Shown: positions 1-9,797 of the stretch, one piece after another
Numbering within the stretch: the first letter of the stretch is position 1
How the letters are laid out: each line of letters opens with the position of its first letter
DNA from: Janthinobacterium sp. TB1-E2
GTDB lineage: Bacteria > Pseudomonadota > Gammaproteobacteria > Burkholderiales > Burkholderiaceae_D
Length of the DNA stretch: 64,000 bases
Assembly (NCBI RefSeq): GCF_036885605.1
Contig: NZ_CP142523.1
Coordinates: 124,001-188,000 of the forward strand
Direction: 5' to 3'
Program-made: the position numbers and the translations under genes
Notes under the pieces: generated by a model
What the model saw: the letters and a program-made list of their open reading frames with translations, nothing else
Told to the model about the DNA's origin: nothing
Databases searched by the model: none

Positions 1-273
1 GCGGCGGATACCCTTCTTGTCACCGATGGCCTTGGCCACGGCCATGCCCAAGGTGATGCCCACGTCTTCCACCGTATGGTGGTTGTCGATATGCACGTCG
101 CCCGTCGCTTCGATATCGAGGTCGATCAAGCCGTGGCGGGCGATCTGGTCCAGCATATGGTCGAGGAAGGGCACGCCAGTGTTCAGCTTTTGCTGGCCGG
201 TGCCATCGAGGTTGAGGGCGACGCGAACTTGCGTCTCATTGGTGTTGCGCGTGATTTCTGCGGTGCGGTTCAT
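1..273 (-). CDS. hisB: Imidazoleglycerol-phosphate dehydratase, N-terminal part (cut by window edge)
   Basis: Translating the minus strand from the ATG at 273 gives 91 residues that run off the left edge. They contain the HisB landmarks GVPFLDHML and the metal-binding DNHHTVED motif. HisB dehydrates imidazole-glycerol phosphate to imidazole-acetol phosphate in histidine synthesis, with Mn2+ bound by these histidines. The protein starts directly with the dehydratase domain, so it is the monofunctional type and not the HisB phosphatase fusion of enterobacteria. It lies 19 bases behind hisC and is surely co-transcribed with it. Only the 3' part is missing. Confidence 0.95.
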   Translation of the reverse strand, partial: MNRTAEITRNTNETQVRVALNLDGTGQQKLNTGVPFLDHMLDQIARHGLIDLDIEATGDVHIDNHHTVEDVGITLGMAVAKAIGDKKGIRR

Positions 274-292
274 GGGAGGCTCTGGCGGTAGG

Positions 293-1387
293 CTAAACGA
301 GGGATGCCTTGAAGGCATCGTAAAAAAGGGAATTTTCTTCCGGGGTGCTGACGCTGATGCGCAGGCAATTGGCCAGCGCAGCATGCATTTTACTCATATT
401 TTTAATTAAAACCCGGCGGGCAAGCAGTTTTGCGCAAACATCGTCGGAATCAGCCACACGAATCAGAAGAAAATTTGCCTTCGAGGGAAATACCGTCACG
501 CCGGGCAACTGCGCCAGGCGCAGCGCCAGGTCGTCGCGCGCGCTGTTGAGCAGGGCCGCCTGGGCATTCAATACGTCGAGGTGATCGAGCGCGAATTCAG
601 CCGCCGCCTGCGTCAGCACGTTCACATTGTACGGCGGGCGCACTTTCTCGAATTGCGCCAGCAGGGCCGGCGCGGCCGACATGTAGCCGAGGCGGATGCC
701 GGCCAGGCCCAGTTTCGACACGGTGCGCATCACCACCAGGTTCTCGAACTCGGGCAGGCGGCCCATGAAGCTGTGCTGCGCGAACGGCTCGTAGGCTTCG
801 TCGACGACGGCGATGCCCGTGTCGCCGAGCGCCGCGAGGATGCGCTCGATATCGGCGCTGGCAAACAGGTTGCCCGTCGGGTTGTTCGGATAGGCGAGGA
901 ACACCAGCGCCGGGCGGTGTTCTTCGATGGCCGCCAGCATGGCCGGCATGTCCAGGCTGAAATCGGCCTGCAGAGGCACGCCGACGAAATCCATGCCGGC
1001 AAACTGCGCCGAGCGTGCATACATGACGAAGGCGGGAACGGGCGCCAGCAGCACGGCGCACTTGCCCGGCTCCTGATGCGCGCACGCCATGGCCAGGATG
1101 GAAATCAGTTCATCGGAGCCGTTGCCCAGCATGACGTCGTAGCCGGCGGGCACGCCGAGCTTGGCGCAGATAGCCGCCTGCAGGCTGGCGTACGACGGCG
1201 GATAGCGGTTCAATACCACGCCGGCCAGGCGCGCGCCCAGTTCCTCGCGCAGATGCGGCGGCAGCGGATACGGGTTTTCCATCGCATCGAGTTTGATGTA
1301 ACCGCTGGCATCGGCTACCTGGTAGCTTTTGACGGCCCGCACATCGGCGCGCACGGTGTTGCTGATTAACTGATCGAGGAAAGACAT
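293..1387 (-). CDS. hisC: Histidinol-phosphate aminotransferase
   Basis: This 364-residue protein is a fold-type I, PLP-dependent aminotransferase that converts imidazole-acetol phosphate and glutamate to histidinol phosphate and 2-oxoglutarate. Visible family motifs are [11 protein letters not shown] near the N-terminus, YPNNPTGN in the PLP pocket, VVDEAYEPF with the PLP-binding Asp, and the Schiff-base lysine in [15 protein letters not shown]. Length fits the family. AGGAG lies upstream of the ATG. It is the enzyme acting after hisB and sits immediately upstream of it; a DNA methyltransferase gene separates it from hisD. Confidence 0.96.
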   Translation of the reverse strand: MSFLDQLISNTVRADVRAVKSYQVADASGYIKLDAMENPYPLPPHLREELGARLAGVVLNRYPPSYASLQAAICAKLGVPAGYDVMLGNGSDELISILAMACAHQEPGKCAVLLAPVPAFVMYARSAQFAGMDFVGVPLQADFSLDMPAMLAAIEEHRPALVFLAYPNNPTGNLFASADIERILAALGDTGIAVVDEAYEPFAQHSFMGRLPEFENLVVMRTVSKLGLAGIRLGYMSAAPALLAQFEKVRPPYNVNVLTQAAAEFALDHLDVLNAQAALLNSARDDLALRLAQLPGVTVFPSKANFLLIRVADSDDVCAKLLARRVLIKNMSKMHAALANCLRISVSTPEENSLFYDAFKASLV

Positions 1388-1409
1388 GCTGCAAACACTC
1401 CTGATGGAA

Positions 1410-2342
1410 TTAAATGGATACGTCTTCCGGCACGGCGGCGCTGCGCGCCTTGCGGGCCGGCGCTTTTTTCACGGCGGGCGGTTTCTTCACGGCGGCCGGC
1501 TTTTTGGCCGCCGCCGGTTTCTTCGCTGCCGCCTTGGCGGGCTTGGTCGCGGGCGGTGCTGCCAGCTCCTGCGTCAGCGCCGCCAATCGCTGTTCGATGA
1601 TGGCGCAGTAGTCGGCGTTCAATTCAAAGCCGACGAAATCGCGCCCGCAGCGCTTGGCCGCCAGGGCCGTGGTGCCGCTGCCCATGAACAGGTCGAGCAC
1701 CACTCCGCCGGGCGGGCACGACGCCTTGACCATGCGCTCGATGATTTCGAGCGGCTTTTGCGTCGGGTGGTCGGCCCGTTCCGGGTGTTCCTTGTGCAGG
1801 CGCGATACGCTCCACAAGTCTTTCGGGTTGTAGCCCACTTCCAGCCATTTGGCGCCGATGAAGATCGAGCGCGAACGGGCTTTCTTGGTGGCCGCGTCGT
1901 AGGCGATGCGCACCGCGTCAAGGTCGAAGTAGTAATCCTTGCGCTTGACGAAGAAGCCGATGGTGTCGTGCACCGATGAAAAGCTGCGCACGCTGCCGCC
2001 CATGGACGGCACGCGGCGGTCCCAGATGATTTCATTCATCATCGCCATGCGCTGCTTCAGCATGACGAAGATCTCCGGCGAATAGCGCCAGGTGAGGAAG
2101 ATATACAGGCTGCCGTTGGCTTTCAGCTTGGGCAGCGCCGCATCGATCCACTGTTCCGTCCAGCGCAGGTAGTCGGCCACCGACTGCTGGTCCGAGGCAT
2201 TGCCGTAATCCTTGCCCAGGTTGTACGGCGGATCCGTCAGGATCAGGTCCACCGAGCCATCGGGAATGCGCGCCAGCCCCGCCAGCGCATCTTCGCAATA
2301 GACCCGGTTGACCCAGTCCGGCTGCTCCGCCAACTTCGTCAT
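1410..2342 (-). CDS. Site-specific DNA methyltransferase (beta class), orphan in the his operon
   Basis: This 310-residue protein carries the amino-MTase catalytic motif IV as TDPPYNLG (DPPY at residues 37-40). The SAM-binding motif [11 protein letters not shown], lies far downstream at about 213-222. The order IV before I marks a beta-class N6-adenine or N4-cytosine methyltransferase. The last ~48 residues form a Lys/Ala/Pro tail of repeated AAKKPA-type units, likely a nonspecific DNA-binding extension like those of histone-like proteins. No restriction gene lies nearby, so it appears to be an orphan. Its ATG overlaps the hisD stop (ATGA), implying translational coupling within the his operon. 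Target sequence cannot be read from the sequence. Confidence 0.9.
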   Translation of the reverse strand: MTKLAEQPDWVNRVYCEDALAGLARIPDGSVDLILTDPPYNLGKDYGNASDQQSVADYLRWTEQWIDAALPKLKANGSLYIFLTWRYSPEIFVMLKQRMAMMNEIIWDRRVPSMGGSVRSFSSVHDTIGFFVKRKDYYFDLDAVRIAYDAATKKARSRSIFIGAKWLEVGYNPKDLWSVSRLHKEHPERADHPTQKPLEIIERMVKASCPPGGVVLDLFMGSGTTALAAKRCGRDFVGFELNADYCAIIEQRLAALTQELAAPPATKPAKAAAKKPAAAKKPAAVKKPPAVKKAPARKARSAAVPEDVSI

Positions 2343-3664
2343 GGCTGCGGCTTCAGGCGCAGTTCGGCGCTGCGCGCGTGCGCCTGCAAGCCTTCACCGT
2401 ACGCCAGGGTGGCGGCGACACGGCCCAGGGTTTGCGCGCCCGCTTCACTCACGTGAATGATGGACGAGCGCTTCTGGAAGTCGTACACGCCCAGCGGCGA
2501 CGAAAAGCGCGCCGTGCGCGACGTCGGCAGCACGTGGTTGGGACCGCAGCAATAGTCGCCCAGCGATTCGGACGAGAAGCGCCCGAGGAACATGGCGCCC
2601 GCGTGGCGGATCCGCTCGGCCCACTGCTGCGGATTCTCCGCCGAGATTTCCAGGTGTTCCGCAGCGATGGCATTGGCGATCTCGCACGCCTCTTCCATGC
2701 TGCGCACCTTGATCAGCGCGCCGCGGTCCGCCAGCGAGGTGCTGATGGTGGCCTGGCGCGGCATCGTCGGCAGCAGCTTGGCGATGCTCTCTTCGACTTT
2801 CGCGATGTAAGCGGCGTCCGGGCACAGCAGAATCGCCTGCGCCAGTTCGTCGTGCTCGGCCTGGGAAAACAGGTCCATCGCGACCCAGTCCGGGTCCGTC
2901 GTGCCATCGCACAGCACGAGGATTTCGGAAGGCCCCGCGATCATGTCGATGCCGACGATGCCGAACACGCGGCGCTTGGCGGCGGCCACGTAGGCATTGC
3001 CGGGGCCGACGATTTTATCGACGGCGGTGATGCTCTGTGTTCCATACGCCAGTGCGCCGACGGCTTGCGCACCGCCGATCGTGATCACGCGCGTCACGCC
3101 CGCGATCGCGGCGGCGGCCAGCACCATCTGGTTTTTCACGCCATCAGGCGTCGGCACCACCATGATGATTTCGCCCACGCCCGCCACGTGCGCGGGAATG
3201 GCGTTCATCAGCACGGACGACGGATACGCGGCCTTGCCGCCCGGGACGTAGATGCCGACCCGGTCCAGCGGCGTTATTTTCTGCCCCAGCACCGTGCCAT
3301 CGGGCTCGGTGTAGGTAAAGCCGCGCAGTTCTTCGCGCTGGCGTTCGTGGAAGGCACGGATGCGCTGGGCGGCGATCTGCAGCGCTTCGCGCTGCGCCGA
3401 CGGCAAGCCGTTCAGGGCCGCCTGCAATTCGGCTTGCGAAATATCGAAGGCCGCCATTTCCGCCGCGCCGCCATGCGGGATGCGGTCGAAACGGTTCGTG
3501 TATTCCAGTACGGCGGCGTCGCCGCGCGTTTTCACGTCGGCCAGGATTTTTGCGACCGACGTTTCAATCGCTGCATCGGTACCCGCCTCGAACGCCAGCA
3601 AGGTGTCGAGCGATTGTTGGAAACCATCCTGGCTTGAATCGAGCTTGCGTATCTGTATCGGCAT
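2339..3664 (-). CDS. hisD: Histidinol dehydrogenase
   Basis: This 441-residue enzyme oxidises L-histidinol to histidine in two NAD+-dependent steps, the last reactions of the pathway. Signature stretches include the substrate and Zn-site segment [32 protein letters not shown], the [14 protein letters not shown] block with Zn ligands, and [14 protein letters not shown] with the catalytic Glu-His. [23 protein letters not shown] near the C-terminus is also typical. Length matches the family. It lies 26 bases after hisG and overlaps the methyltransferase start by four bases. Confidence 0.97.
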   Translation of the reverse strand: MPIQIRKLDSSQDGFQQSLDTLLAFEAGTDAAIETSVAKILADVKTRGDAAVLEYTNRFDRIPHGGAAEMAAFDISQAELQAALNGLPSAQREALQIAAQRIRAFHERQREELRGFTYTEPDGTVLGQKITPLDRVGIYVPGGKAAYPSSVLMNAIPAHVAGVGEIIMVVPTPDGVKNQMVLAAAAIAGVTRVITIGGAQAVGALAYGTQSITAVDKIVGPGNAYVAAAKRRVFGIVGIDMIAGPSEILVLCDGTTDPDWVAMDLFSQAEHDELAQAILLCPDAAYIAKVEESIAKLLPTMPRQATISTSLADRGALIKVRSMEEACEIANAIAAEHLEISAENPQQWAERIRHAGAMFLGRFSSESLGDYCCGPNHVLPTSRTARFSSPLGVYDFQKRSSIIHVSEAGAQTLGRVAATLAYGEGLQAHARSAELRLKPQP

Positions 3665-3690
3665 AATCGGCTTTCTGCTACTGAAGGTGT

Positions 3691-4359
3691 CTAGGCTTGC
3701 GAGGCGCGTTCAAACGCCTCGATAATCGGCTGCAAGCGCTCGCGCTTGAGCTTGAGCGCGGCCTGGTTGACCACCAGGCGCGACGAAATTTCCATGATGT
3801 GCTCGACTTCGACGAGGTTGTTCGCGCGCAGGGTGCTGCCCGTGCTGACCAGGTCGACGATGGCGTCGGACAAACCGACCAAAGGCGCCAGCTCCATCGA
3901 GCCATACAGCTTGATCAGGTCGACGTGCACGCCCTTGGCGGCGAAGTGCTCGCGCGCCGTGTGCACGAACTTGGTGGCCACGCGCAATCGCGCGCCCTGG
4001 TGCACGGCCTTTTCGTAGTCAAAACCGGCCTGCACCGCCACCGACATGCGGCAAGAAGCGATATTCAGGTCGATCGGCTGGTACAGGCCTTCGCCGCCGT
4101 GTTCGAGCAAGACATCCTTGCCCGCCACGCCGAAATCGGCCGCGCCGTACTGCACGTAGGTCGGCACGTCGCTGGCGCGCACGATGATGACGCGCACGTT
4201 CGGATCGTTGGTGGCCAAAATCAGCTTGCGCGAGGTCTCCGGGTTTTCCAGCACCTTGATGCCGGCCGCTTCCAGCAGCGGCATGGTGTCCTCAAAAATG
4301 CGGCCTTTCGACAGCGCCAGGATCAGCTGGGAGCTGTCACCGTTGTTCGATCCGTTCAT
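3691..4359 (-). CDS. hisG: ATP phosphoribosyltransferase, short form
   Basis: At 222 residues this is the short HisG-S form, which lacks the C-terminal regulatory domain of the ~300-residue form. It catalyses the first committed step, joining ATP and [41 protein letters not shown] and the PRPP-binding [16 protein letters not shown] are visible. Short HisG enzymes need the HisZ regulatory subunit, an aminoacyl-tRNA-synthetase paralogue; no hisZ is in this window, so it should lie elsewhere. The gene follows murA by 12 bases. Confidence 0.96.
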   Translation of the reverse strand: MNGSNNGDSSQLILALSKGRIFEDTMPLLEAAGIKVLENPETSRKLILATNDPNVRVIIVRASDVPTYVQYGAADFGVAGKDVLLEHGGEGLYQPIDLNIASCRMSVAVQAGFDYEKAVHQGARLRVATKFVHTAREHFAAKGVHVDLIKLYGSMELAPLVGLSDAIVDLVSTGSTLRANNLVEVEHIMEISSRLVVNQAALKLKRERLQPIIEAFERASQA

Positions 4360-4371
4360 GCTCGTTCCTTG

Positions 4372-5622
4372 TTATTTGATGCGTACGATATTCGCGCCGA
4401 CGGCCGACAGCTTCACTTCCATGCGGTCGTAACCGCGGTCGAGGTGATAGATGCGGTCGATCAGCGTTTCGCCATCGGCGGCCAGGGCCGCGATCACCAG
4501 CGACGCCGACGCGCGCAGGTCGGTCGCCATCACGGGCGCGCCGCGCAACTGCTTGACGCCGGCGATGATGGCCGTGTTGCCTTCGATGGTGATGTCGGCG
4601 CCCAGGCGGTTCATTTCCTGCACGTGCATGAAGCGGTTCTCGAAGATCGTTTCGGTGACGCGGCTGGCGCCATTGGCGATCGTGTTCACGGCCATGAACT
4701 GCGCCTGCATGTCGGTCGGGAAGCCCGGGTATTCCGTCGTGCGGAAGCTGACGGGGTTCGGGCGGGCCGACATCTCGGCGCGGATCCAGTCGGCGCCGAA
4801 GGTCATCGTCAGGCCCATGGCGCGCAGCTTGTCGAGCGCAGAGTCGAGGATATCGGTGCGCACGTTGCGCAGGGTGATATCGCCGCCGGTGGCCGCCACG
4901 GCGCACAGGAAGGTGCCCGTTTCGATACGGTCGGCGATCACCGCGTGCGAGGCGCCGTGCAGCGCGTCCACGCCCTGGATCACCAGGCGGCTGGTGCCGA
5001 TGCCGTCGATCTTCGCGCCCATGGCCACCAGCAGGTGGGCCAGGTCGGTCACTTCCGGTTCGCAGGCGGCGTTTTCCAGGATGGTCTCGCCTTCGGCCAG
5101 GGTCGCGGCCATCAGCAAATTCTCGGTGCCGGTGACGGTGATCATGTCGGTGACGATGCGCGCGCCTTTGAGCTTGGCGCACTTGGCGTAGATGTAGCCC
5201 GCTTCGATGCGGATCTCGGCGCCCAGCGCCTCCAGCCCCTTGATGTGCTGGTCGACGGGGCGCGAACCGATGGCGCAGCCGCCCGGCAGCGAGACCTTGG
5301 CTTCGCCGAAGCGCGCCAGCATGGGGCCCAGCACGAGGATCGAGGCGCGCATGGTTTTCACCAGTTCATACGGCGCTTCCAGGGTGTCGATGGCGCTGCC
5401 GTTGAGCACCACGCGGTCGCCGTCCTGCCGCACTTTCAAGCCCGTCTGGCCCAGCAGTTTCAGCATGGTGGCCACGTCGTGCAGATGCGGCACGTTGGTC
5501 AGGTCCAGGTCGCCGGCGGTCAGGAGACCCGCGCACAGGATGGGCAGGGCGGCGTTTTTCGCGCCGGAGATGGCGATGTCGCCGTTCAGGCGGTTGCCGC
5601 CGTTGATGAGGAGCTTGTCCAT
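4372..5622 (-). CDS. murA: UDP-N-acetylglucosamine 1-carboxyvinyltransferase
   Basis: This 416-residue enzyme transfers enolpyruvate from PEP to UDP-GlcNAc, the first committed step of peptidoglycan synthesis, in the cytoplasm. The N-terminus has the substrate-contacting [22 protein letters not shown]. The catalytic loop reads [15 protein letters not shown]; its cysteine, near residue 116, is the fosfomycin target. Length matches E. coli MurA (419). It begins four bases after the BolA-family gene. A yrbA/ibaG-murA pairing is also known in E. coli. Confidence 0.97.
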   Translation of the reverse strand: MDKLLINGGNRLNGDIAISGAKNAALPILCAGLLTAGDLDLTNVPHLHDVATMLKLLGQTGLKVRQDGDRVVLNGSAIDTLEAPYELVKTMRASILVLGPMLARFGEAKVSLPGGCAIGSRPVDQHIKGLEALGAEIRIEAGYIYAKCAKLKGARIVTDMITVTGTENLLMAATLAEGETILENAACEPEVTDLAHLLVAMGAKIDGIGTSRLVIQGVDALHGASHAVIADRIETGTFLCAVAATGGDITLRNVRTDILDSALDKLRAMGLTMTFGADWIRAEMSARPNPVSFRTTEYPGFPTDMQAQFMAVNTIANGASRVTETIFENRFMHVQEMNRLGADITIEGNTAIIAGVKQLRGAPVMATDLRASASLVIAALAADGETLIDRIYHLDRGYDRMEVKLSAVGANIVRIK

Positions 5623-5626
5623 GTGC

Positions 5627-5863
5627 TTATCCTTGGAATTCTTCAGGTGTCAGGGTTTTCATCGACAGCGCGTGGATTTCCTCGCGCATGCGGTCGCCCA
5701 GCGCCGCGTAGACGATCTGGTGGCGCTGGATCAGGCGCTTGCCGGCAAATGCGGGCGAGACGATCACGGCCTGGAAGTGCTGGCCATCGCCCTCCACTTC
5801 GAGGTGCGTGCATTCGAGGCCGGCCGACAGATAGCCGTGGATCAGTTCTGGAGTGGTGGTCAC
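5627..5863 (-). CDS. BolA/IbaG family protein
   Basis: This 78-residue protein shows the BolA fold signature: a central [17 protein letters not shown] strand region, then [17 protein letters not shown], which holds the conserved RH(Q/R)xVY element, then a short C-terminal tail. The family works with CGFS monothiol glutaredoxins in [2Fe-2S] cluster handling; a CGFS glutaredoxin is encoded at 52202-52513. Position directly before murA matches the IbaG (YrbA) subgroup more than BolA itself. The upstream ABC permease gene ends 58 bases away. Confidence 0.9.
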   Translation of the reverse strand: MTTTPELIHGYLSAGLECTHLEVEGDGQHFQAVIVSPAFAGKRLIQRHQIVYAALGDRMREEIHALSMKTLTPEEFQG

Positions 5864-5921
5864 GATAAGTCCTTGATATTGAATAATGTAGTGATGTGAT
5901 ATGCCGCAATCAACGGCGCAA

Positions 5922-6683
5922 TTAGTGTCGCAGTCGGTAGCCGCTTTTCAGCAGGCGGATCGATGCGAGCGCCAGGATCACGAGGAAGCCGGCGACGATG
6001 GAAAGACTGAGCCACGGGCTGACGTCGGACACGCCGAAGAAGCCGTAGCGGAAGCCGTCGATCATGTAGAAGAAGGGGTTCAAATGCGATACCGTCTGCC
6101 AGAAGGCGGGCAGCGAGTGGATCGAATAGAACACGCCCGACAGGAAAGTGGCCGGCATGATCAGGAAGTTCTGGAAGGCGGCCAGCTGGTCGAATTTCTC
6201 GGCCCAGATGCCGGCGATCAGGCCCATGGTGCCCAGCATGGCGGCGCCGAGAAACGCGAAGACGACGATCCACAGCGGCGCGACGAACGACAGGTCGGCG
6301 AACCAGCACGTGATGGCGAACACGCCAAAGCCCACGGCCAGGCCGCGCGCGACGGAAGCGAGTACATACGCCGAGAAGATTTCCCAGTGCGACAGGGGAG
6401 TGAGCAGCACGAACACCAGGTTGCCCGTGATCTTGGACTGGATCAGCGAGGACGAGGAATTGGCGAACGCGTTTTGCAGCACGCTCATCATCACCAGGCC
6501 GGGAATCAGAAAGGCCGTGTAGCTGACGCCGGGACTCGGCTCGACGCGGCCGTCGAGCACATGGCCGAACACCAGCAGGTACAGCATCGACGTGAGCACG
6601 GGCGCGGCCACGGTTTGCGTCGCCACTTTCCAGAAGCGCAGCGTCTCTTTGTAGACGAGGGTGCGAAATCCTGTCGAAATCAT
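5922..6683 (-). CDS. ABC-2 type transporter permease (YadH-like)
   Basis: This 253-residue integral membrane protein has about six hydrophobic segments and the ABC-2 permease landmarks: an N-terminal amphipathic stretch (FRTLVYKETLRFWKVATQT), a first membrane segment around residues 25-45, and LLTPLSHWEIFSAYVLASV after the coupling region. Its ATG overlaps the last four bases of the ATPase gene, so the two form one exporter. It closely resembles the YadGH exporter type; the substrate is not established. Its position between mla and murA suggests a cell-envelope role, by context only. Confidence 0.9.
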   Translation of the reverse strand: MISTGFRTLVYKETLRFWKVATQTVAAPVLTSMLYLLVFGHVLDGRVEPSPGVSYTAFLIPGLVMMSVLQNAFANSSSSLIQSKITGNLVFVLLTPLSHWEIFSAYVLASVARGLAVGFGVFAITCWFADLSFVAPLWIVVFAFLGAAMLGTMGLIAGIWAEKFDQLAAFQNFLIMPATFLSGVFYSIHSLPAFWQTVSHLNPFFYMIDGFRYGFFGVSDVSPWLSLSIVAGFLVILALASIRLLKSGYRLRH

Positions 6684-7597
6684 ACGGTACCTTTATCCAT
6701 GATCTGCAAGAAGATATCTTCCAGGTCGGCTTGTTGCAATTGCATTTCATCGATCTCGGCACCCGCTTCGCGCAGGCGGGCGAGGATTTTTTCGACTTCG
6801 CTGTATTCGTTGACGCGCAGGCTGAACTTGTTCGGCGCCTGCTGTTCTTCCGCATGCAGCACCAGGTGCCGCAGATCGTCCGGCAGGCTGCCGTTTTTCA
6901 GGTGCAGCTGCAGCTGCGAGCCGGCGATGCGGCGGATCAGGGCCGACATGGTGTCGAGCGCCACCACCTTGCCCGTCTTCAGCATGGCCACGCGCTGGCA
7001 CATGGCTTGCGCCTCTTCCAGGTAGTGGGTGGTCAAGACGACCGTGTGGCCGCCTTCGCGGTTCAGGCGCGAGATGAACTTCCACAAGGTCTGGCGCAGT
7101 TCCACGTCGACGCCGGCCGTCGGCTCATCGAGCACGATGACGGGCGGCTTGTGCACCAGCGCCTGGGCCACGAGCACGCGACGCTTCATGCCGCCGGACA
7201 GCGCGCGCATGTTCGTGTCGGCCTTGCCGGTGAGGTCGAGGTTTTCCATGACCTCGTCGATCCACTTGTCGTTGTTCGGCAGGCCGAAATAGCCGGACTG
7301 CAGGCGCAAGGTTTCGCGCACGGTGAAAAACGGATCGAACACCAGTTCCTGCGGCACCACGCCCAGGTTGCGGCGCGCGTTGCGGAAGTCCTTGACCACG
7401 TCGTGGCCATGGATCTTGACGGTGCCCGCGTCGGGGCGTATCAGGCCGGCGATGATGGAAATGAGGGTGGTCTTGCCGGCACCATTGGGACCGAGCAGGC
7501 CGAAAAACTCGCCTTCTTCGATGGCCAGCGACACGCCGCCCAGCGCCTTGAGCGATTTATAGCTCTTTTCTACATTCGTTATTTGAATTGCGGTCAT
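6680..7597 (-). CDS. ABC transporter ATP-binding protein (YadG-like)
   Basis: This 305-residue ATPase has Walker A GPNGAGKTT, a Q-loop (VVPQEL), signature ALSGGMKRRVLVAQAL, Walker B VIVLDEPTAGVD and an H-loop (LTTHYLEEA). It belongs to the ABC-2 exporter group whose C-terminal ~80 residues form a small accessory region (RIAGSQLQLHLKNGSLPD onward). It powers the permease encoded immediately downstream. About 210 bases separate it from mlaB, with a possible promoter in between, so the ABC-bolA-murA-his part may also be transcribed independently of the mla part. Confidence 0.92.
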   Translation of the reverse strand: MTAIQITNVEKSYKSLKALGGVSLAIEEGEFFGLLGPNGAGKTTLISIIAGLIRPDAGTVKIHGHDVVKDFRNARRNLGVVPQELVFDPFFTVRETLRLQSGYFGLPNNDKWIDEVMENLDLTGKADTNMRALSGGMKRRVLVAQALVHKPPVIVLDEPTAGVDVELRQTLWKFISRLNREGGHTVVLTTHYLEEAQAMCQRVAMLKTGKVVALDTMSALIRRIAGSQLQLHLKNGSLPDDLRHLVLHAEEQQAPNKFSLRVNEYSEVEKILARLREAGAEIDEMQLQQADLEDIFLQIMDKGTV

Positions 7598-7808
7598 GTG
7601 CTTGTTTCAAGTGTAATGCGTCTGGTGTGATGCGCCAGTTGCCGGAGACATCGAGGCCGGCAGGCCGGTGCAGGGCGCCACCTTCAGGCGAGGACGGCGC
7701 AACAGTCAATTATAGTTGGAAAATTCGTGGAACACTTGGAGATCAATCCGGCGGCGCTGCTGGCCTGCCGGCTTGAAAGCTACTGCTGATGCGGGGAGTG
7801 GGACAGGA
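7598..7808. other. Intergenic spacer between mlaB and the ABC exporter
   Basis: No convincing gene is present. The stretch contains a TATAAT-like element on the minus strand (7709-7714) and several short GC-rich inverted repeats around 7650-7670. It is the longest gap inside the 1-11,945 train, so it is the most likely place for an internal promoter or a processing site. Confidence 0.5.
7709..7714 (-). promoter_or_regulatory. Possible -10 box upstream of the ABC/murA/his genes
   Basis: On the minus strand these bases read TATAAT, a perfect sigma-70 -10 hexamer. No good -35 box is found 16-18 bases upstream, so the call rests on one hexamer and on the sizeable gap. Confidence 0.3.
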
Positions 7809-8156
7809 TCAATGATGATGCAGATCGGACGGGCTGCGTTCGGCGTGGCCGCCGGCGCTGGCGCAGTCGTCGGCCGTCAGCGTGCTCGAGACGAGCGAGC
7901 AGACGCCATACAGCTTGGTGAGGTTTTTCAGGTTGTTCGGCAGGTTTTTCAGCTCCAGCACGGCGCCGGCATCCTGCGCGGCGCGCTGCCACGTCAGCAT
8001 GACGGAAACGGCGGCCGAATCGACAGCCTTGACGTTGCGCAAGTCGAACTTCGTCTGACCCGAGCGGATGGCGTCCAGACCCTGCTCCAATGCCGAAGTG
8101 GCATTGTGCACGGTCAGGGAAGTCAGGGACTGCAAGGTGTCGAGAGAGTCGGGCAT
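7809..8156 (-). CDS. mlaB: STAS-domain protein, MlaB subunit of the Mla transporter
   Basis: This 115-residue STAS-domain protein (residues ~15-100) includes the segment VDSAAVSVMLTWQRAA, corresponding to the phosphorylatable DSAG-type loop at the start of a helix in STAS proteins. MlaB is the cytoplasmic partner of the MlaF ATPase in phospholipid transport. It is the last gene of the mla set, 52 bases after mlaC. The C-terminal ~18 residues are hydrophilic and end in three histidines, longer than in E. coli MlaB. Confidence 0.85.
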   Translation of the reverse strand: MPDSLDTLQSLTSLTVHNATSALEQGLDAIRSGQTKFDLRNVKAVDSAAVSVMLTWQRAAQDAGAVLELKNLPNNLKNLTKLYGVCSLVSSTLTADDCASAGGHAERSPSDLHHH

Positions 8157-8208
8157 GGCGTCGGGCTGCGCTGGTCTGGAGCTGGGTCAGGAGCTATATG
8201 ATAGCCGA

Positions 8209-8844
8209 TTATTTGGCTTTGGCAGCGGGACGGCTGGCCAGAGCCTTGTTTTTTGCCTGCAAGGTCTTGATCAGGCCATCGATGCCGCCCTTGCTGATCT
8301 CGCTGGCGAAGCTGCTTTTGTACGTTTCCACCAGCCACGCGCCCAGCACGTTGATGTCATAGATCTTCCAGCCGGACGGGGTTTTCGCCACGCGGTAGTT
8401 CAGGGGCACGGGTTCGCCGCGCGCCACGTTCACTTGCGAACGTACTTCCACTTCCGTGTCGGCCGGGTCGGCGCGCAGCGGCTTGAATTCCACGGTTTCG
8501 TTCTTGATCTGCGACAGGGCGCCCGAGTACGTGTAGATCAGCAAGGTGCGGAATTCCGCAGCCAGCTGCTTTTGCTGGTCGGGCGTGGCATCGCGCCAGT
8601 GGCGGCCGGCGGCCAGCGACGTCATGCGCTGGAAATCCACGTACGGCAGGATCTTGCTTTCCACCAATTCGGTGACGCGCTTGATATCGCCAGCCTGGAT
8701 GGCCTTGTCGGCCTTGGCCGTGTCGATCACGTCCTGGCTGATGCGTTTGACGAGGACGTCCGGCGCTTCGACAGCGGGGGCGGCCTGGGCGGCGGTGGCA
8801 AAGGCGATGGTGGCCATCGCCAGCAGTTGTTTCATCAATTTCAT
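8209..8844 (-). CDS. mlaC: Periplasmic phospholipid-binding protein MlaC
   Basis: The ATG at 8844 is chosen because an AAAGG ribosome-binding site precedes it and it starts directly at the signal peptide (MKLMKQLLAMATIAFATAAQA); an in-frame ATG lies 30 bases upstream. The mature protein of about 190 residues has the MlaC pattern, including AGRHWRDATPDQQKQLAAEF and VNYRV/GWKIYDINVLGAWLVETYKSSF near the C-terminus. MlaC shuttles phospholipids between the outer-membrane MlaA and the inner-membrane MlaFEDB complex. Confidence 0.93.
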   Translation of the reverse strand: MKLMKQLLAMATIAFATAAQAAPAVEAPDVLVKRISQDVIDTAKADKAIQAGDIKRVTELVESKILPYVDFQRMTSLAAGRHWRDATPDQQKQLAAEFRTLLIYTYSGALSQIKNETVEFKPLRADPADTEVEVRSQVNVARGEPVPLNYRVAKTPSGWKIYDINVLGAWLVETYKSSFASEISKGGIDGLIKTLQAKNKALASRPAAKAK

Positions 8845-8915
8845 GGTTTTACCTTTCATGGTGTTGCTATGCACCGGCTGGCGTTGATCGCAGCCGTGGT
8901 GTTCTTGCGTCCAGT

Positions 8916-9797
8916 TTACTCCTGCGGCCTGGCCTGGGAAGCAACGGTATTGCTACCAGATGTTACGAGGTCCGCTGGCGCCACATCGGCGGTGGCCGTG
9001 ACCGCAGGCGCATCATTGGCAGGCTGCGGTTTTGCCTCGTACTCCGGCTCGTAATCGCTGGTGTCGTTTTTTGGCACTTTGCGGTCGCGGCGGTCCGTAT
9101 CGCCATCGAAAACCTTGCTTTCGCGCGCCTGCAGGAAGCCGTCGCGGATGAACTCATAACGGTCCAGCGCGGCCGCTTCCATCAGGTTGGTCGCGTCGAG
9201 CAGCGCGGCGCGCTTGTCAACCACGCGCGTCACCGTGCCGATATTGCGCACATACGCCGGATCCTTGTAGCGCCATGGGTCGCCCGCGATATCGAGCGGC
9301 AGGGCCGCCGTGTCGCGCACGGTCGATGGGCCCAGCAGCGGCAGCATCACGTACGGACCGGACTGGACGCCATACCAGCCCAGGGTCTGGCCAAAGTCTT
9401 CGTTATGCTTGGGAATGCCGGCCTGCGAGGCGATGTCGATCAGACCGAAGATACCGAAAGTCGAGTTCATGCTGACGCGCACGACGTCTTGCAAGCCCGC
9501 TTCGCCCTTGCCTTGCAGCAAGTTGTTCATGGCGCTCCACACATCGGACAAGTTGCCGAAGAAGTTGCCCACGCCCGTTTGCACGAACGATGGCGTGACC
9601 TTCTTGTAGGCCGTGGCGACCGGCTTCAAGGCCACCTGGTCAACCGTGTCGTTGAACTTGAACATGGCGCGGTTGTACCCTTCCAGCGGGTCGCGCGGAT
9701 TGGTGCCGGTGGCGCAAGCGCTCACGCTGGCGGCGATGGCCAGGGCCAGGCCGATACGCGCCAGGCTGCCTTGGGATTGTTTGGTCGACTCGCTCAT
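8916..9797 (-). CDS. mlaA: Outer-membrane lipoprotein MlaA (VacJ)
   Basis: This 293-residue lipoprotein precursor has a lipobox at SVSAC (lipidated Cys near residue 28). The MlaA core follows: DPLEGYNRAMFKFNDTVDQ, then GNFFGNLSDVWSAMNNLLQGK and FGQTLGWYGVQSGPYVMLPLLGPS. MlaA removes misplaced phospholipids from the outer leaflet of the outer membrane. The tail after ~230 is low complexity and likely disordered. In E. coli mlaA lies apart from mlaFEDCB; here it is inside the operon, and its start overlaps the mlaD stop by four bases. Confidence 0.95.
   Translation of the reverse strand: MSESTKQSQGSLARIGLALAIAASVSACATGTNPRDPLEGYNRAMFKFNDTVDQVALKPVATAYKKVTPSFVQTGVGNFFGNLSDVWSAMNNLLQGKGEAGLQDVVRVSMNSTFGIFGLIDIASQAGIPKHNEDFGQTLGWYGVQSGPYVMLPLLGPSTVRDTAALPLDIAGDPWRYKDPAYVRNIGTVTRVVDKRAALLDATNLMEAAALDRYEFIRDGFLQARESKVFDGDTDRRDRKVPKNDTSDYEPEYEAKPQPANDAPAVTATADVAPADLVTSGSNTVASQARPQE

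Noticed and set aside
5922..7597. LptBFG or MacAB identity for the ABC exporter
   Set aside because: The permease has the ABC-2 architecture of YadH, with no large periplasmic domain, and no adaptor gene is present.
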